Assembly (NCBI RefSeq): GCF_020177595.1
Contig: NZ_JAHTBL010000001.1
Span: forward strand, 372,001-436,000
Reading direction: 5' to 3'
Length of the DNA: 64,000 bases
Source of the DNA: Cognatishimia sp. MH4019
GTDB lineage: Bacteria; Pseudomonadota; Alphaproteobacteria; Rhodobacterales; Rhodobacteraceae
This document shows, one piece after another, positions 8,045 to 18,654 of the stretch (position 1 is the first letter of the stretch; each line of letters begins with the position of its first letter). Made by a program: the position numbers and the translations under genes. The notes beneath the pieces are model-generated. The model saw only the letters and a list, made by a program, of their open reading frames with translations. It ran no database searches and was not told the origin of the DNA.

Positions 8045-10141
8045 ATGAGCCTCCCCATGGGCTTTCTGGCTACAGCACGGATCAAAGCAGCGCTGGAAGC
8101 GCAGCGCGGGCATCTGTTTTGCTGGGCGCCTGTTGCAATGGCATTGGGCATCGGTGGCTATTTCGCGATCCCGTTTGAGCCCGGTGGCGCGATGCTGACT
8201 GCGGCGGCTCTGACCGTTGGGGCAGGTGCGTCGATCTACTGGCGCTCGCGTGAAAGTTGGGGCGTTTTCGCGCTGGCCCTTGCCTTGGTCGCTTTGGGCC
8301 TCTTGCTGGCCGCCTTGCGCGCCCATTCAGTCACCGCCCCGGTACTGAGCTACCGCTACTACGGCCCTGTTGAGGGGCGGATCATCGCCATCGACCGCTC
8401 TGTCTCTGACAAGGTGCGCGTTATGCTGGACCGTGTGGTGCTGGCGCGCATGTCGCCTGTGCGCACACCTGAGAAAGTGCGCATCTCGCTCCACTGGCCG
8501 GACCCGGTCATCGTGCCTGAACCTGGGATGCGCGTGGCGGCCACGGCGCACCTGTCGCCGCCCCAAGGCCCGGTGGAACCCGGTGGCTTCACCTTCCAGC
8601 GTATGGCGTGGTTCAAGGGTCTGGGTGCGGTTGGCTATGCGCGCACTCCGCTTTTGGCAATGCCCGGTGGCGGGGCGCAGGCGGACCTTTGGATTTACCG
8701 CCAGCGCATGGCCCTGTCGCAAGAGGTGCGGGACCGCATGGGAGGCCCGGAGGGGGGCGTGGCCGCTGCCATCGTCTCGGGCGACCGCTCTGGTATCCAA
8801 GCAGACACATTAACCAATTTGCGCGCCTCTAATCTGGCGCATCTGTTGGCTATTTCCGGACTTCATATGGGGTTGCTCACAGGTGTGGTCTTTGCCCTGT
8901 TGCGCTTCGGGCTGGCCCTGAACGCCCATGCCGCAAACCACTGGAACACAAAGAAAATAGCAGCGATCGGCGCGCTGATTGCAGGCGCAGGCTATCTGGC
9001 ACTCTCCGGCGGCTCTGTCGCGACAGAGCGCGCCTTCATCATGGTCTCGGTCATGTTCGTCGCAATCTTGCTCAACCGCCGCGCATTAACCTTGCGCGCC
9101 GTGGCTATGGCGGCTGTAATCGTTCTGGTTCTGACGCCCGAGGCGCTGATCGGACCCGGATTTCAGATGTCTTTCGCTGCGACAACCGCGCTGGTCGCCG
9201 TCTTCGGAGCGCTTCGAGGGCGCTCATGGCGCCAAATTCCAAAGCCAGTGCAAAAGGTCGGCGCGGTGGTGCTGTCATCCTTCGTGGCAGGGTTGGCGAC
9301 TGCGCCGTTCGCGGCCGCTCATTTTAACCAGATTGCCCATTACGGCTTGCTCGCCAATATCCTCAGCGTGCCGATGATGGGGGCGGTCGTGATGCCCGCC
9401 GCCGTGCTCGCCGCGATCCTTTGGCCGCTTGGATTGAGCGGGGTTGGTCTTTGGATCATGGGCCTCGGCCTGCGCTGGATTTTAACTGTCGCCGATTGGG
9501 TGGCAGGGCTTGAGGGTGCCGTTGGCAAAATTCTGACACCTGTGCCCTCTGTCATCCCGTTGATTGCGCTTGGCGCGCTTTTCACGATCCTGTGGCGCGG
9601 TCGGGGCCGCGTGCTTGGCGTCGTCCCGATGCTGGTTGCGGCTATCCTGTGGGCCGCTACAGACCGTCCGACCATGCTCATCTCTGACAGCGGCGCGTTG
9701 TTGGGCGTCATGACTGCCGAGGGGCGCAGCGTCTCCAAAGCGCGCGGTGAAAGTTTTGTGGCTGGAAGCTGGTTGGAAAATGATGGCGATCCCGCAGATC
9801 AGCAGACCGCCTATGCGCGCTCCGCCGCTTGGGAACAGCGCTTGCGTCAGTTCGATGTGGCGGGCCAGCGCATTCATCACGCCACCGGGAAACGTGCAAC
9901 AGAAGGTCTGCCCGATTGCACTGGCGGCGTCTGGTTGGTCAGCAATCAGCCTATCGCGCGGGATGGCGATTGCCGCATTCTGGATCCGGTCGCATTGCGT
10001 CAAACCGGCTCCATCGCGCTTTATGCCGATGGCCGCGTTGTGACAGCCTATGCGCAAAGTGGTGACCGGCTCTGGACCCCGAAACGCAAAACGGCGCGGA
10101 GAACCCGCGCCGCACAAACTGCGTCAAATCTGGATCAATAA
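8045..10141 (+). CDS. comEC: ComEC/Rec2 family DNA-uptake channel protein
   Basis: ComEC forms the inner-membrane channel for single-stranded DNA uptake. The 698-residue protein has an N-terminal membrane and DUF4131-like region (residues 25-210), then the Competence domain with its signature [13 protein letters not shown] at about residues 267-279 and a run of hydrophobic helices to about residue 540. The C-terminal region (about 550-698) is short and does not show the full metal-binding motifs of the beta-lactamase-like nuclease domain of Bacillus ComEC. In R. capsulatus, ComEC is needed by recipients of GTA DNA, which fits the lysis cassette nearby. Its stop overlaps the convergent lexA stop by 7 nt. 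Confidence 0.9.
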   Translation: MSLPMGFLATARIKAALEAQRGHLFCWAPVAMALGIGGYFAIPFEPGGAMLTAAALTVGAGASIYWRSRESWGVFALALALVALGLLLAALRAHSVTAPVLSYRYYGPVEGRIIAIDRSVSDKVRVMLDRVVLARMSPVRTPEKVRISLHWPDPVIVPEPGMRVAATAHLSPPQGPVEPGGFTFQRMAWFKGLGAVGYARTPLLAMPGGGAQADLWIYRQRMALSQEVRDRMGGPEGGVAAAIVSGDRSGIQADTLTNLRASNLAHLLAISGLHMGLLTGVVFALLRFGLALNAHAANHWNTKKIAAIGALIAGAGYLALSGGSVATERAFIMVSVMFVAILLNRRALTLRAVAMAAVIVLVLTPEALIGPGFQMSFAATTALVAVFGALRGRSWRQIPKPVQKVGAVVLSSFVAGLATAPFAAAHFNQIAHYGLLANILSVPMMGAVVMPAAVLAAILWPLGLSGVGLWIMGLGLRWILTVADWVAGLEGAVGKILTPVPSVIPLIALGALFTILWRGRGRVLGVVPMLVAAILWAATDRPTMLISDSGALLGVMTAEGRSVSKARGESFVAGSWLENDGDPADQQTAYARSAAWEQRLRQFDVAGQRIHHATGKRATEGLPDCTGGVWLVSNQPIARDGDCRILDPVALRQTGSIALYADGRVVTAYAQSGDRLWTPKRKTARRTRAAQTASNLDQ

Positions 10142-10827
10142 GTGCGGATCAGCCCAACCAGACGACCCTGCACTTTGACCTGATCATCGCGAAAAACGCG
10201 CGTTTCATAGGCCGGGTTCGCAGCCTCCAGCGCGATGGCAGTGCCATTGCGGCGATAGCGCTTGAGCGTTGCTTCATGATCCTCGACCAATGCCACGACA
10301 ATATCGCCATTATCCGCGGTCGAGGTCTCGCGAATGACGACGACGTCACCGTCATTGATCCCGGCCTCAATCATCGAATCGCCTTTGACTTCAAGCGCAT
10401 AGTGATCGCCCTTACCGCTGAGCATGGTGCCGGGAACAGCAACGGAATGGCTGACCTGGTTGATGGCTTCAATCGGAACACCCGCAGCAATGCGGCCCAT
10501 CAAGGGCAGTTCTACAGCGGTGTTAGAGACCTCCATCGCGCGGGCAGGTGGCGGCGTATCGGGCCTATCGCCATCAATCACGCGAGGCGTAAATCCGGCA
10601 GGCTCACCCATCGCGTCAGGCAGCTTCACGATTTCAATCGCGCGGGCGCGATGCGCCAGACGGCGGATGAAGCCGCGCTCTTCCAGAGCGGTAATTAAAC
10701 GGTGGATCCCTGATTTCGACCGCAGGTCCAGCGCTTCCTTCATTTCGTCAAAAGAAGGGGGAACCCCGTCGCGCTGCACGCGCCTATTGATAAATTGCAG
10801 CAATTCCAATTGCTTCTTCGTCAACAT
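10135..10827 (-). CDS. lexA: SOS response repressor LexA
   Basis: A self-cleaving repressor of DNA-damage genes. The ATG at 10827 is preferred: it gives [10 protein letters not shown], the usual N-terminus of alphaproteobacterial LexA, and follows CGGAGG; an upstream in-frame start would add 14 unusual residues. The 230-residue protein has a winged-helix DNA-binding domain (residues 1-65), an Ala115-Gly116 cleavage site (GRIAAGVP), catalytic Ser151 (KGDSMIEAG) and Lys189 (EATLKRYRR). A linker at about residues 68-105 is rich in Pro and Asp. An SOS box lies upstream, so the gene is probably autoregulated. Confidence 0.97.
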   Translation of the reverse strand: MLTKKQLELLQFINRRVQRDGVPPSFDEMKEALDLRSKSGIHRLITALEERGFIRRLAHRARAIEIVKLPDAMGEPAGFTPRVIDGDRPDTPPPARAMEVSNTAVELPLMGRIAAGVPIEAINQVSHSVAVPGTMLSGKGDHYALEVKGDSMIEAGINDGDVVVIRETSTADNGDIVVALVEDHEATLKRYRRNGTAIALEAANPAYETRVFRDDQVKVQGRLVGLIRTY

Positions 10828-10881
10828 CTGCTCGCCTCCGGTCCAAGTGGACGGCGCGGATGACCGCACCCTATCTGTTTT

Positions 10882-10896
10882 GTTCTAGAGATGTTC
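10882..10896. promoter_or_regulatory. SOS box (LexA operator) upstream of lexA
   Basis: GTTC (10882-10885), seven bases, GTTC (10893-10896): the alphaproteobacterial direct-repeat LexA operator, 55 nt upstream of the lexA ATG and between it and the moeA stop. It supports autoregulation of lexA as a separate transcript from moeA. Confidence 0.85.
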
Positions 10897-10921
10897 TTGT
10901 TTTGTGTCAATATGTTCCGTT

Positions 10922-12094
10922 TTAGAGCGGAAGATACGAGACATCCTCACCGATAGCGCGCGCAGGATCATCTATCGGGCGTACGATGAGGGCATTGGCA
11001 TCGGCTAAGACAGTCAGTAAAGAGCTGTCCTGCCGGTCAAAAGCTGCAATACCATCAGCGGTCAATCGAGCGCGCATATAGTGTTCGCGCGATCCATTCT
11101 GGCTGAGCGGAGCGGTCAGTTTGGCATGTTTCAGAACTGGATCAGGCGTTGGCAAACCAAGCATCTTGCGGATCATTGGCAACATGAATAACTGCCCGCA
11201 AACCATTGCTGAAACAGGATTTCCCGGAAGGCCGAGCATTGCCACACCACCCAAGTGACCCGCCATCAGTGGCTTTCCGGGTCGCATGGCAATCTTGTAG
11301 AAAGCACGCTCCAAACCAAGTTCCGCTGCGACTTGGCCAACAAGATCGTGATCGCCGACAGATGCGCCCCCGATAGTCACGATCAGATCGCAACCTTGTG
11401 CCATCTCAAACGCCATCCGCAGGGAGCTTTCAGTATCCCGCGCGATTGGAAGCAGCCGGGGCAGACCCCCCGCAGCGGTGATCATGGCATGCAGCCCGAA
11501 GCAGTTTGATGCAATGATCTGATCGTCTGCCGGCGCATCGCCCGGCATGACCAGTTCGTCCCCTGTTGCAATGATCGCGACGCTTGGTTTGCAAGTGACA
11601 GGCACCTCTGCGAGGTTCATGGATGCCAGCAAGGCCAAGTCTGCCGGGCTAAGAACACGTGGGGCGGACAGAGTGTCACCGACAGCAAAATCGCCACCCG
11701 CAGCGCGGATAAAGTGATTTTTTTCCAGTCTATTAGAGAGCGTAATTGAAGTTCCGTTTGCGGTGACGTCTTCTTGGATCACCACGCGCGTCGCGCCCTC
11801 TGGTATCGGTGCACCGGTAAAGATGCGTGCGGCTTGGCCGGATGCGACAACACCGTCAAACGCATGGCCCGCCGCGGCTTCGCCGATCACAGTCAGCACG
11901 GCGCCCGGCTGTGCATCTTCAGCGCGCACCGCATAGCCATCCATCGCCGAGGCAGCGAAAGGGGGTTGGGCCCGTTTGGCGACGGCATCTGTTGCCAGAA
12001 CCCGGCCAGACGCTTCAGTCAGGGGGACGATCTCAACACCTTTGGGCGCGACCAAAGCCAGAGTTTTCGCGCGCGCCTCGGCGACCGAAATCAT
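10922..12094 (-). CDS. moeA: Molybdopterin molybdenumtransferase MoeA
   Basis: Inserts molybdate into adenylylated molybdopterin in the last step of Moco synthesis. The 390-residue protein shows the family motifs SAMDGYAVR (about residues 49-57), [37 protein letters not shown] and GLPGNPVSA. It overlaps moaC by 4 nt (ATGA), ending a five-gene leftward unit that mixes tryptophan and molybdenum cofactor synthesis. Codon use is somewhat less GC-biased than in the trp genes. lexA follows on the same strand but has its own operator. Confidence 0.95.
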   Translation of the reverse strand: MISVAEARAKTLALVAPKGVEIVPLTEASGRVLATDAVAKRAQPPFAASAMDGYAVRAEDAQPGAVLTVIGEAAAGHAFDGVVASGQAARIFTGAPIPEGATRVVIQEDVTANGTSITLSNRLEKNHFIRAAGGDFAVGDTLSAPRVLSPADLALLASMNLAEVPVTCKPSVAIIATGDELVMPGDAPADDQIIASNCFGLHAMITAAGGLPRLLPIARDTESSLRMAFEMAQGCDLIVTIGGASVGDHDLVGQVAAELGLERAFYKIAMRPGKPLMAGHLGGVAMLGLPGNPVSAMVCGQLFMLPMIRKMLGLPTPDPVLKHAKLTAPLSQNGSREHYMRARLTADGIAAFDRQDSSLLTVLADANALIVRPIDDPARAIGEDVSYLPL

Positions 12095-12564
12095 GGGGCT
12101 GTATAGCGGCCCGATTTGCCGCCATCTTTGAACTGCAACGCGATGCCGCCGATTTCCATATCCTTTTGGACGGCCTTAACCATGTCATAGACTGTCAGCG
12201 CGGCGGTCGAGACTGCCGTGAGCGCCTCCATCTCGACGCCTGTCTGGCCGGTGGTTTTAACGGTCGCCTCGATGCGAATGCCGGGCAGGTCCGTATCAGG
12301 GGTCAGTTCCACCGCGACCTTGGTCACGGGCAGCGGATGACAGAGCGGGATCAGGTCAGCCGTGCGCTTGGCGCCGATGATCCCGGCAAGTCGCGCAACG
12401 CCCAAAACATCGCCCTTCTTTGCAGATCCTTTGGTAATTATATCAAGGGTTTCCGAGGTCATCTTAATGTGACCGACAGCGATTGCAGTGCGCGATGTAA
12501 CTTCTTTTTCGGACACATCGACCATATGTGCATCGCCCTTGCCGTCAAAATGCGTCAACGCCAT
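12091..12564 (-). CDS. moaC: Cyclic pyranopterin monophosphate synthase MoaC
   Basis: Converts the 8-cyclo-GTP intermediate made by MoaA to cyclic pyranopterin monophosphate. The 157-residue length is normal, and the LCHPLP motif (residues 74-79) and GKSGRY C-terminal segment are present. It begins 1 nt after the trpC stop and overlaps moeA by 4 nt. MoaA is not in the window. Confidence 0.96.
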   Translation of the reverse strand: MALTHFDGKGDAHMVDVSEKEVTSRTAIAVGHIKMTSETLDIITKGSAKKGDVLGVARLAGIIGAKRTADLIPLCHPLPVTKVAVELTPDTDLPGIRIEATVKTTGQTGVEMEALTAVSTAALTVYDMVKAVQKDMEIGGIALQFKDGGKSGRYTAP

Positions 12565-12565
12565 T

Positions 12566-13384
12566 CTACATCCCCCCGCCAGCCGAGGTCAGCGGTTCCG
12601 AGATCAAGGCGCGCGTGGCGGCTGCGACATCCTCCTGCCGCATCAGGCTTTCGCCGATCAGAAAGACCCGGGCACCGTACATGGCCATCTCCGCCAGCTC
12701 TTCGGGCGTGTTCAGCCCGCTTTCGCAGACAATCGTGCGGTCCGCGGGGACGAGTTTTGACAACCTCTTGGTCACTTCAAGAGAGGTCTCGAACGTCTTG
12801 AGATTACGATTATTTATCCCCATGAGGGGTGACTTCAAATGAGCTGCACGGGCCAGCTCAGCCTCGTCATGGACTTCCAGCAAAACATCCATATCGAGCG
12901 CCATGGCGGCGTCTTCCAACTCTGCAGCTTGAGCATCCGACACCGATGCCATGATGATCAAAATACAATCGGCATGCAGCGCGCGGGCTTCGACGACCTG
13001 ATAGGGATCGTACATGAAATCCTTGCGCAGTGCGGGCAGACCGACTGCGCTACGCGCCTCGGTCAGAAACCGATCGGCCCCTTGGAAGGACGGTATGTCG
13101 GTCAGCACCGACAAGCAGGTCGCCCCGCCATCCTCATAGGCTTTTGCAAGCGCCTCGGGGTCGAAATCCTCACGGATCAAGCCTTTGGACGGCGAGGCTT
13201 TCTTGATCTCGGCGATCAGCCCATATCCCTCGCGTGACGCTTCTTGCAACGCTCGGGCAAAGCCACGGGGAACGGGGGCGTCATCCGCCAGTTTCTGCAC
13301 ATCTTCCAGCGACGTTTCGGCCTTGCGCGCGGCAACTTCTTCCAGCTTATAGGCTTTGATCTTATCGAGGATAGTCTCGGTCAT
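12566..13384 (-). CDS. trpC: Indole-3-glycerol-phosphate synthase
   Basis: Closes the indole ring in tryptophan synthesis. The 272-residue TIM barrel shows [11 protein letters not shown] (catalytic Lys), [45 protein letters not shown] and [11 protein letters not shown]. It is monofunctional, with no TrpF fusion. ATGA overlap with trpD. Confidence 0.97.
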   Translation of the reverse strand: MTETILDKIKAYKLEEVAARKAETSLEDVQKLADDAPVPRGFARALQEASREGYGLIAEIKKASPSKGLIREDFDPEALAKAYEDGGATCLSVLTDIPSFQGADRFLTEARSAVGLPALRKDFMYDPYQVVEARALHADCILIIMASVSDAQAAELEDAAMALDMDVLLEVHDEAELARAAHLKSPLMGINNRNLKTFETSLEVTKRLSKLVPADRTIVCESGLNTPEELAEMAMYGARVFLIGESLMRQEDVAAATRALISEPLTSAGGGM

Positions 13385-14400
13385 GCCGCCTCCGATGTGA
13401 GTTTCGCCAGCGCCGCAACTTTTGATTTCGCCATCCCGCTGTCGATAGAACTTGACGCTAATTCAACCCCTTGCGGCAAAGAGCTCACCTTATCAGCGAT
13501 CATCAAAGCGGCTGCCGCGTTCAGTAAAACCGCATCCCGGTAGGCGGATTTTTCGCCGTCAAGCAGCGCGCGGAACGCTACGGCGTTTTCTTCCGGCGAG
13601 CCACCTAGAAGGTCTTCGAACGAATGCACCGGCAAGCCGGCGTCCTCTGGATGTATTTCCCGTTCGGTCACAGTGCCATTTTCGAGGGCCGCCACATAGG
13701 AGACACCCGCGACTGAAAGCTCATCCGTGCCGTCGCCACCATGGACGAGCCAGGCTTTCTCGGCACCCAAAGCCGCCAATGTCTCGGCCATCGGGCGGAT
13801 CAGATCGCGGCTGAACGCACCGGTCAATTGGCGTTTGACGCCTGCGGGGTTTGTCAAAGGGCCGAGGATGTTGAAGATCGTGCGTGTTCCCAATTCCGCG
13901 CGGGTCGGCATCACATGGCCGATAGCGGGGTGGTGCATCGGCGCCATCATGAAGCCGATCCCGATCTCGTTGATCGCGCGGCTGGCAACATCTGCGCCGA
14001 CCATCACCTCGATGCCCATTTGACCCAGCGCGTCAGCCGCGCCTGATTTCGAGCTGAGATTGCGGTTACCGTGCTTGGCAACCGTGACGCCAGCGCCCGC
14101 CACGACAAACGCCGTCGCAGTGGAGATGTTCAAAGTGCCTTTACCATCGCCTCCTGTGCCAACGATATCCATCGCGCCGCTTGGTGCTTCAACAGGTGTG
14201 CATTTCGCGCGCATCACAGCAGCGGCTGCGGCGTATTCCTCGACGGTTTCGCCGCGTGTGCGCAGCGCCATCAGCAACCCGCCGATCTGGCTGGGCGTGG
14301 CGGCCCCGTCAAAGAGAATGGCGAACGCCTCTTCGGCTTCGGCTTTGCTCAAGGGACGGTCTGCAGCCGCCCCGATCAGAGGTTTCAACGCGTCGCTCAT
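13381..14400 (-). CDS. trpD: Anthranilate phosphoribosyltransferase
   Basis: Transfers phosphoribose from PRPP to anthranilate. The 339-residue protein has the GTGGDG motif ([17 protein letters not shown]), [17 protein letters not shown] and the downstream [16 protein letters not shown] typical of TrpD. It overlaps both trpG and trpC by 4 nt. Confidence 0.97.
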   Translation of the reverse strand: MSDALKPLIGAAADRPLSKAEAEEAFAILFDGAATPSQIGGLLMALRTRGETVEEYAAAAAVMRAKCTPVEAPSGAMDIVGTGGDGKGTLNISTATAFVVAGAGVTVAKHGNRNLSSKSGAADALGQMGIEVMVGADVASRAINEIGIGFMMAPMHHPAIGHVMPTRAELGTRTIFNILGPLTNPAGVKRQLTGAFSRDLIRPMAETLAALGAEKAWLVHGGDGTDELSVAGVSYVAALENGTVTEREIHPEDAGLPVHSFEDLLGGSPEENAVAFRALLDGEKSAYRDAVLLNAAAALMIADKVSSLPQGVELASSSIDSGMAKSKVAALAKLTSEAA

Positions 14401-14978
14401 GCAGGTTCGCTCACGGTTTTCAGGAAGTTATTCAACAGCTTATGCCCATGTTCCGAGGCAATGGATTCGGGGTGAAACTGCACGCCGTGGATCGGCAGGT
14501 CGCGGTGTTGCAACCCCATGATTGTGCCATCCTCCAACTCTGCCGTGATCTCAAGACTGTCGGGCAGGGTCGCGCGATCCACCACAAGCGAGTGATAACG
14601 CGTCGCGTCAAACGGGCTGGGCAGCCCTTCAAATAACCCTGTGCCGGTGTGGCGCATCTGGCCCATCTTGCCATGCACAATCTCATGGCAACGTACCACT
14701 TGGCCGCCAAAGGCTTGCCCGATGGTCTGATGCCCCAGACATACCCCCATCAGTGGGGTGCGCGTTTCGGCGGCAGCCTCGGTCAAGGCCAGACAGATGC
14801 CCGCTTGCGATGGATCACACGGGCCCGGCGACAGCAAAATGGCGTCAGGCCGCATCCCCATCGCGTCCTGCACATCCAGCGCGTCATTGCGTTTGACGAC
14901 CACATCTGCCCCCAACTCGCCCAGATAGTGGACAAGATTATAGGTAAAACTGTCATAGTTATCGATCAGCAGAAGCAT
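14397..14978 (-). CDS. trpG: Anthranilate synthase component II, glutamine amidotransferase
   Basis: Supplies ammonia from glutamine to TrpE. I place the start at 14978, giving [15 protein letters not shown], the standard TrpG/PabA N-terminus; a longer frame adds 19 non-conserved residues. The nucleophile is Cys80 in GVCLGHQ and the catalytic His-Glu pair lies in VQFHPES near the C-terminus. It is first gene of trpG-trpD-trpC-moaC-moeA; its partner trpE lies about 2.2 kb away in a different unit. Confidence 0.95.
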   Translation of the reverse strand: MLLLIDNYDSFTYNLVHYLGELGADVVVKRNDALDVQDAMGMRPDAILLSPGPCDPSQAGICLALTEAAAETRTPLMGVCLGHQTIGQAFGGQVVRCHEIVHGKMGQMRHTGTGLFEGLPSPFDATRYHSLVVDRATLPDSLEITAELEDGTIMGLQHRDLPIHGVQFHPESIASEHGHKLLNNFLKTVSEPA

Positions 14979-15094
14979 CGCACACGGCTTTCGGGATTTG
15001 GGGCTGGGCAGCCCCGTCAAGGTCGCGGTATACATGCGGGAAGCAGCGCGGGAAGGTCAAGGCCAGACCGCGTCGCCGGGCGAAGGAAGAACCT

Positions 15095-16630
15095 TTGCTC
15101 GCGAGAGGACGACGAGGAGCGGCAGCCTTGGGACGCGGGATATTCTTTGGTTTCATCTGGGGCGGACTGGTGTCGGTGCTGGGCCTGTCTGTGGCCTCAA
15201 TCGTTGGTGAAGGTCCGACAGAGCGGGCGACGGCCACAGAGCCTGCGACTCAGCAAGAGGTCCCACCGAAAAGCGCTGAACCGCCCGCAACCGCCCCTGC
15301 GCCCGAGCCGATGGGCGTCGATCAGCCGGAAGCGCCCGTCGCCGACACCAGCCCCGCAGCCTTGCCCGAAACAGGTGGCACGGTGGCAGAGCCGGACACA
15401 CCCGAGGTTGTCGATGACGTCGTCGGCGATGTGACGGGGGAAGAGCCGGTCCTGCCCAGCCCGCAAGCCATGGCCCCTCAGGTCAGCGATGGCGAAGAGG
15501 CGCCTGAGGTCGTCACAGAAACCCCGGCCGAGACCCCGATTGAGACCCCTACTGAGCAGGAGACGTCTTCAGAAGAGCCGACCGAAGGGGAGACATCCGA
15601 GGATGCAGCGCCCGTCGTGATTTCTGAAGCTCCTCAAGCGCCCGTCGCGCCACAGCAAGACAGCGTTGAGACCACTCAGCCCGATCTGGAAGCTGGCAGC
15701 GAGGCCGCGTCAGAGCAGCCCGCGGAAGACGCGTCCGACATGGCCGAAGACCCGACAGCCCAAGAGGGCGCCCCGGCACCGCGGATCGCGTTGCAAGGGG
15801 AGCAGGGCAGTTCTGTCGGGCAGCCTGTTGGTACCTTGAGCGACCGCGCCGAGAATGTTGAGACCGGGCGCTTGCCGACCATTACCGCCGACACGCCCGA
15901 CGCGTCTGCGACTGACGACGCCGCCACAGCTGACGCGGCTGAGACGCCCACCGCCGATCCCGATGCCCCCCCGCTTGAGCGCTTCGCCGCCGCGTGGGAC
16001 AACCCCGAAAGCCGTCCGCTCATGTCGATCCTTCTGATTGACGATGGCTCCAGCCCGATCGGGGCCGATGCGTTGCGCTCTTTTCCCTATCCGATCACTT
16101 TCGCGGTGCCTGCTACGGCCCCTGATGCCGCCCAAATGATGGCGAAGTACCGCGCCGAAGGCTTTGAAGTGCTCGCTCTTGCCGATCTGCCCGAAGGTGC
16201 TGCGCCCAGTGATATTGAAGTTGCGCTGGATGCGTCGCTCTCGGCCGTGCCGGAAGCTGCGGGCGTGCTGATCGCCCAAGACGTGCCCGGTGGCCGCCAA
16301 GGCACCGAGCAGATCATCGACCGTCTGGGCCGATCTGGCCACGGTTTGGTAACAGCCAGCACTGGCCTCAATTCTACCGCACAACTGGCCGACAGCACAG
16401 GCTTTCCGGCGGCCAACATCTTTGACGACATGGACAGCGAAGGGCAGACGCCCACGGTGATCCGCCGCTTTCTGGACAACGCGGCTTTCCGCGCCGCCCA
16501 AGGCGAAGAGGTGATCATGATGGGCCGCATTCGGCCCGACACGATCTCGGCGCTTCTGCTCTGGGGGCTCAGCGACCGGGCAGGGCGCGTGGCGCTTGTG
16601 CCGGTCTCTGCCGTGCTGACGGCTGACTAG
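15095..16630 (+). CDS. Divergent polysaccharide deacetylase family protein with long acidic linker
   Basis: A 511-residue envelope protein. The likely start is TTG at 15095, with GGAAG 6 nt upstream. Residues 14-36 form one membrane helix (FFGFIWGGLVSVLGLSVASI). Residues 40-310 form a low-complexity linker rich in Pro, Ala, Thr, Glu and Asp with many short acidic-Pro repeats. The C-terminal domain (about 325-505) resembles the divergent polysaccharide deacetylase family (SILLIDDGSSPIGADALRSF, PITFAVPA, FEVLALADLPEG). Usual metal-binding His residues are not obvious, so activity is uncertain. The linker could span the periplasm or murein. It is divergent from trpG. Confidence 0.75.
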   Translation: MLARGRRGAAALGRGIFFGFIWGGLVSVLGLSVASIVGEGPTERATATEPATQQEVPPKSAEPPATAPAPEPMGVDQPEAPVADTSPAALPETGGTVAEPDTPEVVDDVVGDVTGEEPVLPSPQAMAPQVSDGEEAPEVVTETPAETPIETPTEQETSSEEPTEGETSEDAAPVVISEAPQAPVAPQQDSVETTQPDLEAGSEAASEQPAEDASDMAEDPTAQEGAPAPRIALQGEQGSSVGQPVGTLSDRAENVETGRLPTITADTPDASATDDAATADAAETPTADPDAPPLERFAAAWDNPESRPLMSILLIDDGSSPIGADALRSFPYPITFAVPATAPDAAQMMAKYRAEGFEVLALADLPEGAAPSDIEVALDASLSAVPEAAGVLIAQDVPGGRQGTEQIIDRLGRSGHGLVTASTGLNSTAQLADSTGFPAANIFDDMDSEGQTPTVIRRFLDNAAFRAAQGEEVIMMGRIRPDTISALLLWGLSDRAGRVALVPVSAVLTAD

Positions 16631-16687
16631 CCAAGGAACCAAACGAAGGGCGAGGCGTTGAACACGCTCTTGTTCAAGGAGCCCGCA

Positions 16688-16948
16688 ATGGCAAAATCCC
16701 ACGGTTCATCCATCAAAGACGACGACACCTACGAAGCACTGCGCGACAAAGGCTATGACAAGTCCAAAGCGGCCGCGATCGCCAATGCCCAAGCCAATGA
16801 CGAGATGTCCCCATCAAAGAAAGGCGGTAAGGCTCCCCCCTATGAAGAATGGACAAAAGACGAGCTGATCGCGCGCGCAGGCGAGCTTGATATCGAAGGC
16901 CGCTGGGACATGACGAAGGCCGAGTTGATCAAAGCCCTTCGCGACTGA
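16688..16948 (+). CDS. Small protein with Rho_N-like C-terminal motif
   Basis: An 86-residue charged protein. The start at 16688 follows AAGGAG with normal spacing; an in-frame ATG 30 nt upstream has no such site. The N-terminal half (YEALRDKGYDKSKAAAIANA) resembles the short helical stretch in stress-related DUF7218-type proteins; residues 56-85 (KDELIARAGELDIEG then MTKAELIKALRD) resemble the Rho termination factor N-terminal/SAP-like nucleic-acid-binding motif. Role unknown. Confidence 0.75.
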   Translation: MAKSHGSSIKDDDTYEALRDKGYDKSKAAAIANAQANDEMSPSKKGGKAPPYEEWTKDELIARAGELDIEGRWDMTKAELIKALRD

Positions 16949-17008
16949 AAATATAGTGATATCGCATCCCACCGGCGCCGCATCACCCTTTCGCTTTTTC
17001 AAAATATC

Positions 17009-17035
17009 CTGGGGGTCCGGGGGCAAAGCCCCCGG
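17009..17035. repeat. GC-rich intergenic hairpin element
   Basis: CCGGGGGC (17017-17024), AAA, GCCCCCGG (17028-17035), preceded by CTGGGGGT. A perfect 8-bp stem without a T run. From memory, elements of this kind are common in Rhodobacteraceae intergenic spaces. It lies between the convergent Rho_N-like gene and trpE and may act as an RNA-stabilising or weak termination structure. Confidence 0.55.
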
Positions 17036-17134
17036 CTACCGCGCTTTGGCAAAGCCAATGCGCCCACAGCTTTCCACTGCATAATCCGCCAATCGCATGA
17101 CCGGCTTTCAATCTCAGAAACGCGCGAACAGTCT

Positions 17135-18640
17135 TTAGCTGTTTGATCCCGTAAACCGCGTCGCCCCGGCCGCTGCCTTGCGGATCGCCTGAGATTTATG
17201 GACCGTTTCCATATACTCCGCCTCAGGATCGCTGTCATAGACAACCCCGCCGCCTGCCTGAATATAGAGCTTTTCGTCCTTCACCAGTGCGGTGCGCAGG
17301 GCGATGCACATATCCATGTCGCCATTGGCTGCGAAATACCCGCAACCACCGCCATAAACGCCGCGCTTTTCGGGCTCCAGCTCGTCAATAATCTCCATCG
17401 CGCGGACCTTCGGTGCGCCAGATACCGTGCCTGCGGGCAAGCCAGACAGCAATGCGGACAAAGCATCCTGATCCTCCGACAACTCGCCCACAACATTCGA
17501 AACGATATGCATCACGTGGCTATATCGCTCGACGATGAATTGCTCTGTCGGGCGAACAGTCCCGATCTTGGACACTTTCGCCGTGTCATTCCGGCCCAGA
17601 TCCAGCAGCATCAAGTGCTCGGCCAGCTCTTTCTGATCTGCCATCAGGTCGGCCTCCAGTGCGCGATCCTCATCGGGCGTCGCTCCGCGCGGGCGCGTGC
17701 CGGCGATGGGGCGGATCGTGACCTCATTGCCAAAGACGCGCACCAGGATTTCGGGGCTTGCCCCGATCACCTGAAAGCCGCCAAAATTGAAGTAGAACAT
17801 GAAAGGCGACGGGTTCGTGCGCCGCAAAGACCGATAGAGCGCAAAGGGCGGCTGCTTGTAGCTTTGCGTCCAGCGCTGCGAGGGAACCACCTGAAAGATA
17901 TCGCCCGCGCGAATGTACTCCTTGGCGGCCTCAACGGCATCTTTATAGCCGTCGCGCGTGAAGTTCGACACCGACTCCGGATCGTCTTGCGCCTCGCCCA
18001 AAGAGCGATCCAGCGGCACCGGGCGCTCCATCTCGCGGACGGCGTCCATCACACGCTCTGCCGCTTGCGCATACGCCGCTTTGGCCGATTGCCCTTCGGT
18101 GACCCAGGCAGGGGAGACGACCGTCACTTCGCCTTTCACACCGTCCAGAACGGCCACGACCGTGGGGCGCAGCAAAATGGCATCCGGCACACCCAGCGGG
18201 TCGGGGTTCACATTTGGCAAATGCTCTACCAGGCGGATCATGTCATAGCCCAGATAGCCAAAAAGCCCTGCCGCCGAGGCGGGCAAGTCGTCCGGCATCT
18301 CGATCCGGCTTTCCGCGATCACCGCGCGAAGCGTATCCAGCGGATGACCTTCCAGCGTTTCAAACGCATCTGCGTCGATCTTGGCGGTGCGGTTCAGCCG
18401 ACTGGTCTTGCCATCGCAGGCCCAGATCAGATCGGGCTTCATCCCGACAATCGAATAGCGCCCGCGCACCTCGCCTCCCGTGACGCTTTCCAGCATGAAG
18501 CTGTCCTTGCGGGCCCCTGCGAGCTTGAGCATCAGCGACACGGGCGTGTCCAGATCAGCAGCAAGCCGCGTGTAGACCACTTGCGGTTTGCCCGCAGCAT
18601 AGCCCGCCTCAAACGCGGCAAAATCAGGGGTCAGTGTCAC
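17135..18640 (-). CDS. trpE: Anthranilate synthase component I
   Basis: Converts chorismate to anthranilate with ammonia from TrpG. The 501-residue protein shows GRYSIVG near the N-terminus and the chorismate-binding core PLDRSLGEAQ, GDIFQVVPSQRW, FNFGGFQVIGASPEILV, PIAGTRPRG, LPAGTVSGAPKVRAMEIID and GGGVVYDSDPEAEY. It begins 14 nt after the ppiD stop, so it is probably co-transcribed as the last gene of the leftward fabI-to-trpE unit. No trp leader peptide could be seen before it. Confidence 0.97.
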   Translation of the reverse strand: MTLTPDFAAFEAGYAAGKPQVVYTRLAADLDTPVSLMLKLAGARKDSFMLESVTGGEVRGRYSIVGMKPDLIWACDGKTSRLNRTAKIDADAFETLEGHPLDTLRAVIAESRIEMPDDLPASAAGLFGYLGYDMIRLVEHLPNVNPDPLGVPDAILLRPTVVAVLDGVKGEVTVVSPAWVTEGQSAKAAYAQAAERVMDAVREMERPVPLDRSLGEAQDDPESVSNFTRDGYKDAVEAAKEYIRAGDIFQVVPSQRWTQSYKQPPFALYRSLRRTNPSPFMFYFNFGGFQVIGASPEILVRVFGNEVTIRPIAGTRPRGATPDEDRALEADLMADQKELAEHLMLLDLGRNDTAKVSKIGTVRPTEQFIVERYSHVMHIVSNVVGELSEDQDALSALLSGLPAGTVSGAPKVRAMEIIDELEPEKRGVYGGGCGYFAANGDMDMCIALRTALVKDEKLYIQAGGGVVYDSDPEAEYMETVHKSQAIRKAAAGATRFTGSNS

Positions 18641-18654
18641 TGAGCGCGCACCTT

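Noticed and set aside
14979-15094. trp attenuator or leader peptide before trpG
   Set aside because: No Trp-rich short frame and no terminator with a T run were found; only a weak 5-bp hairpin is present.
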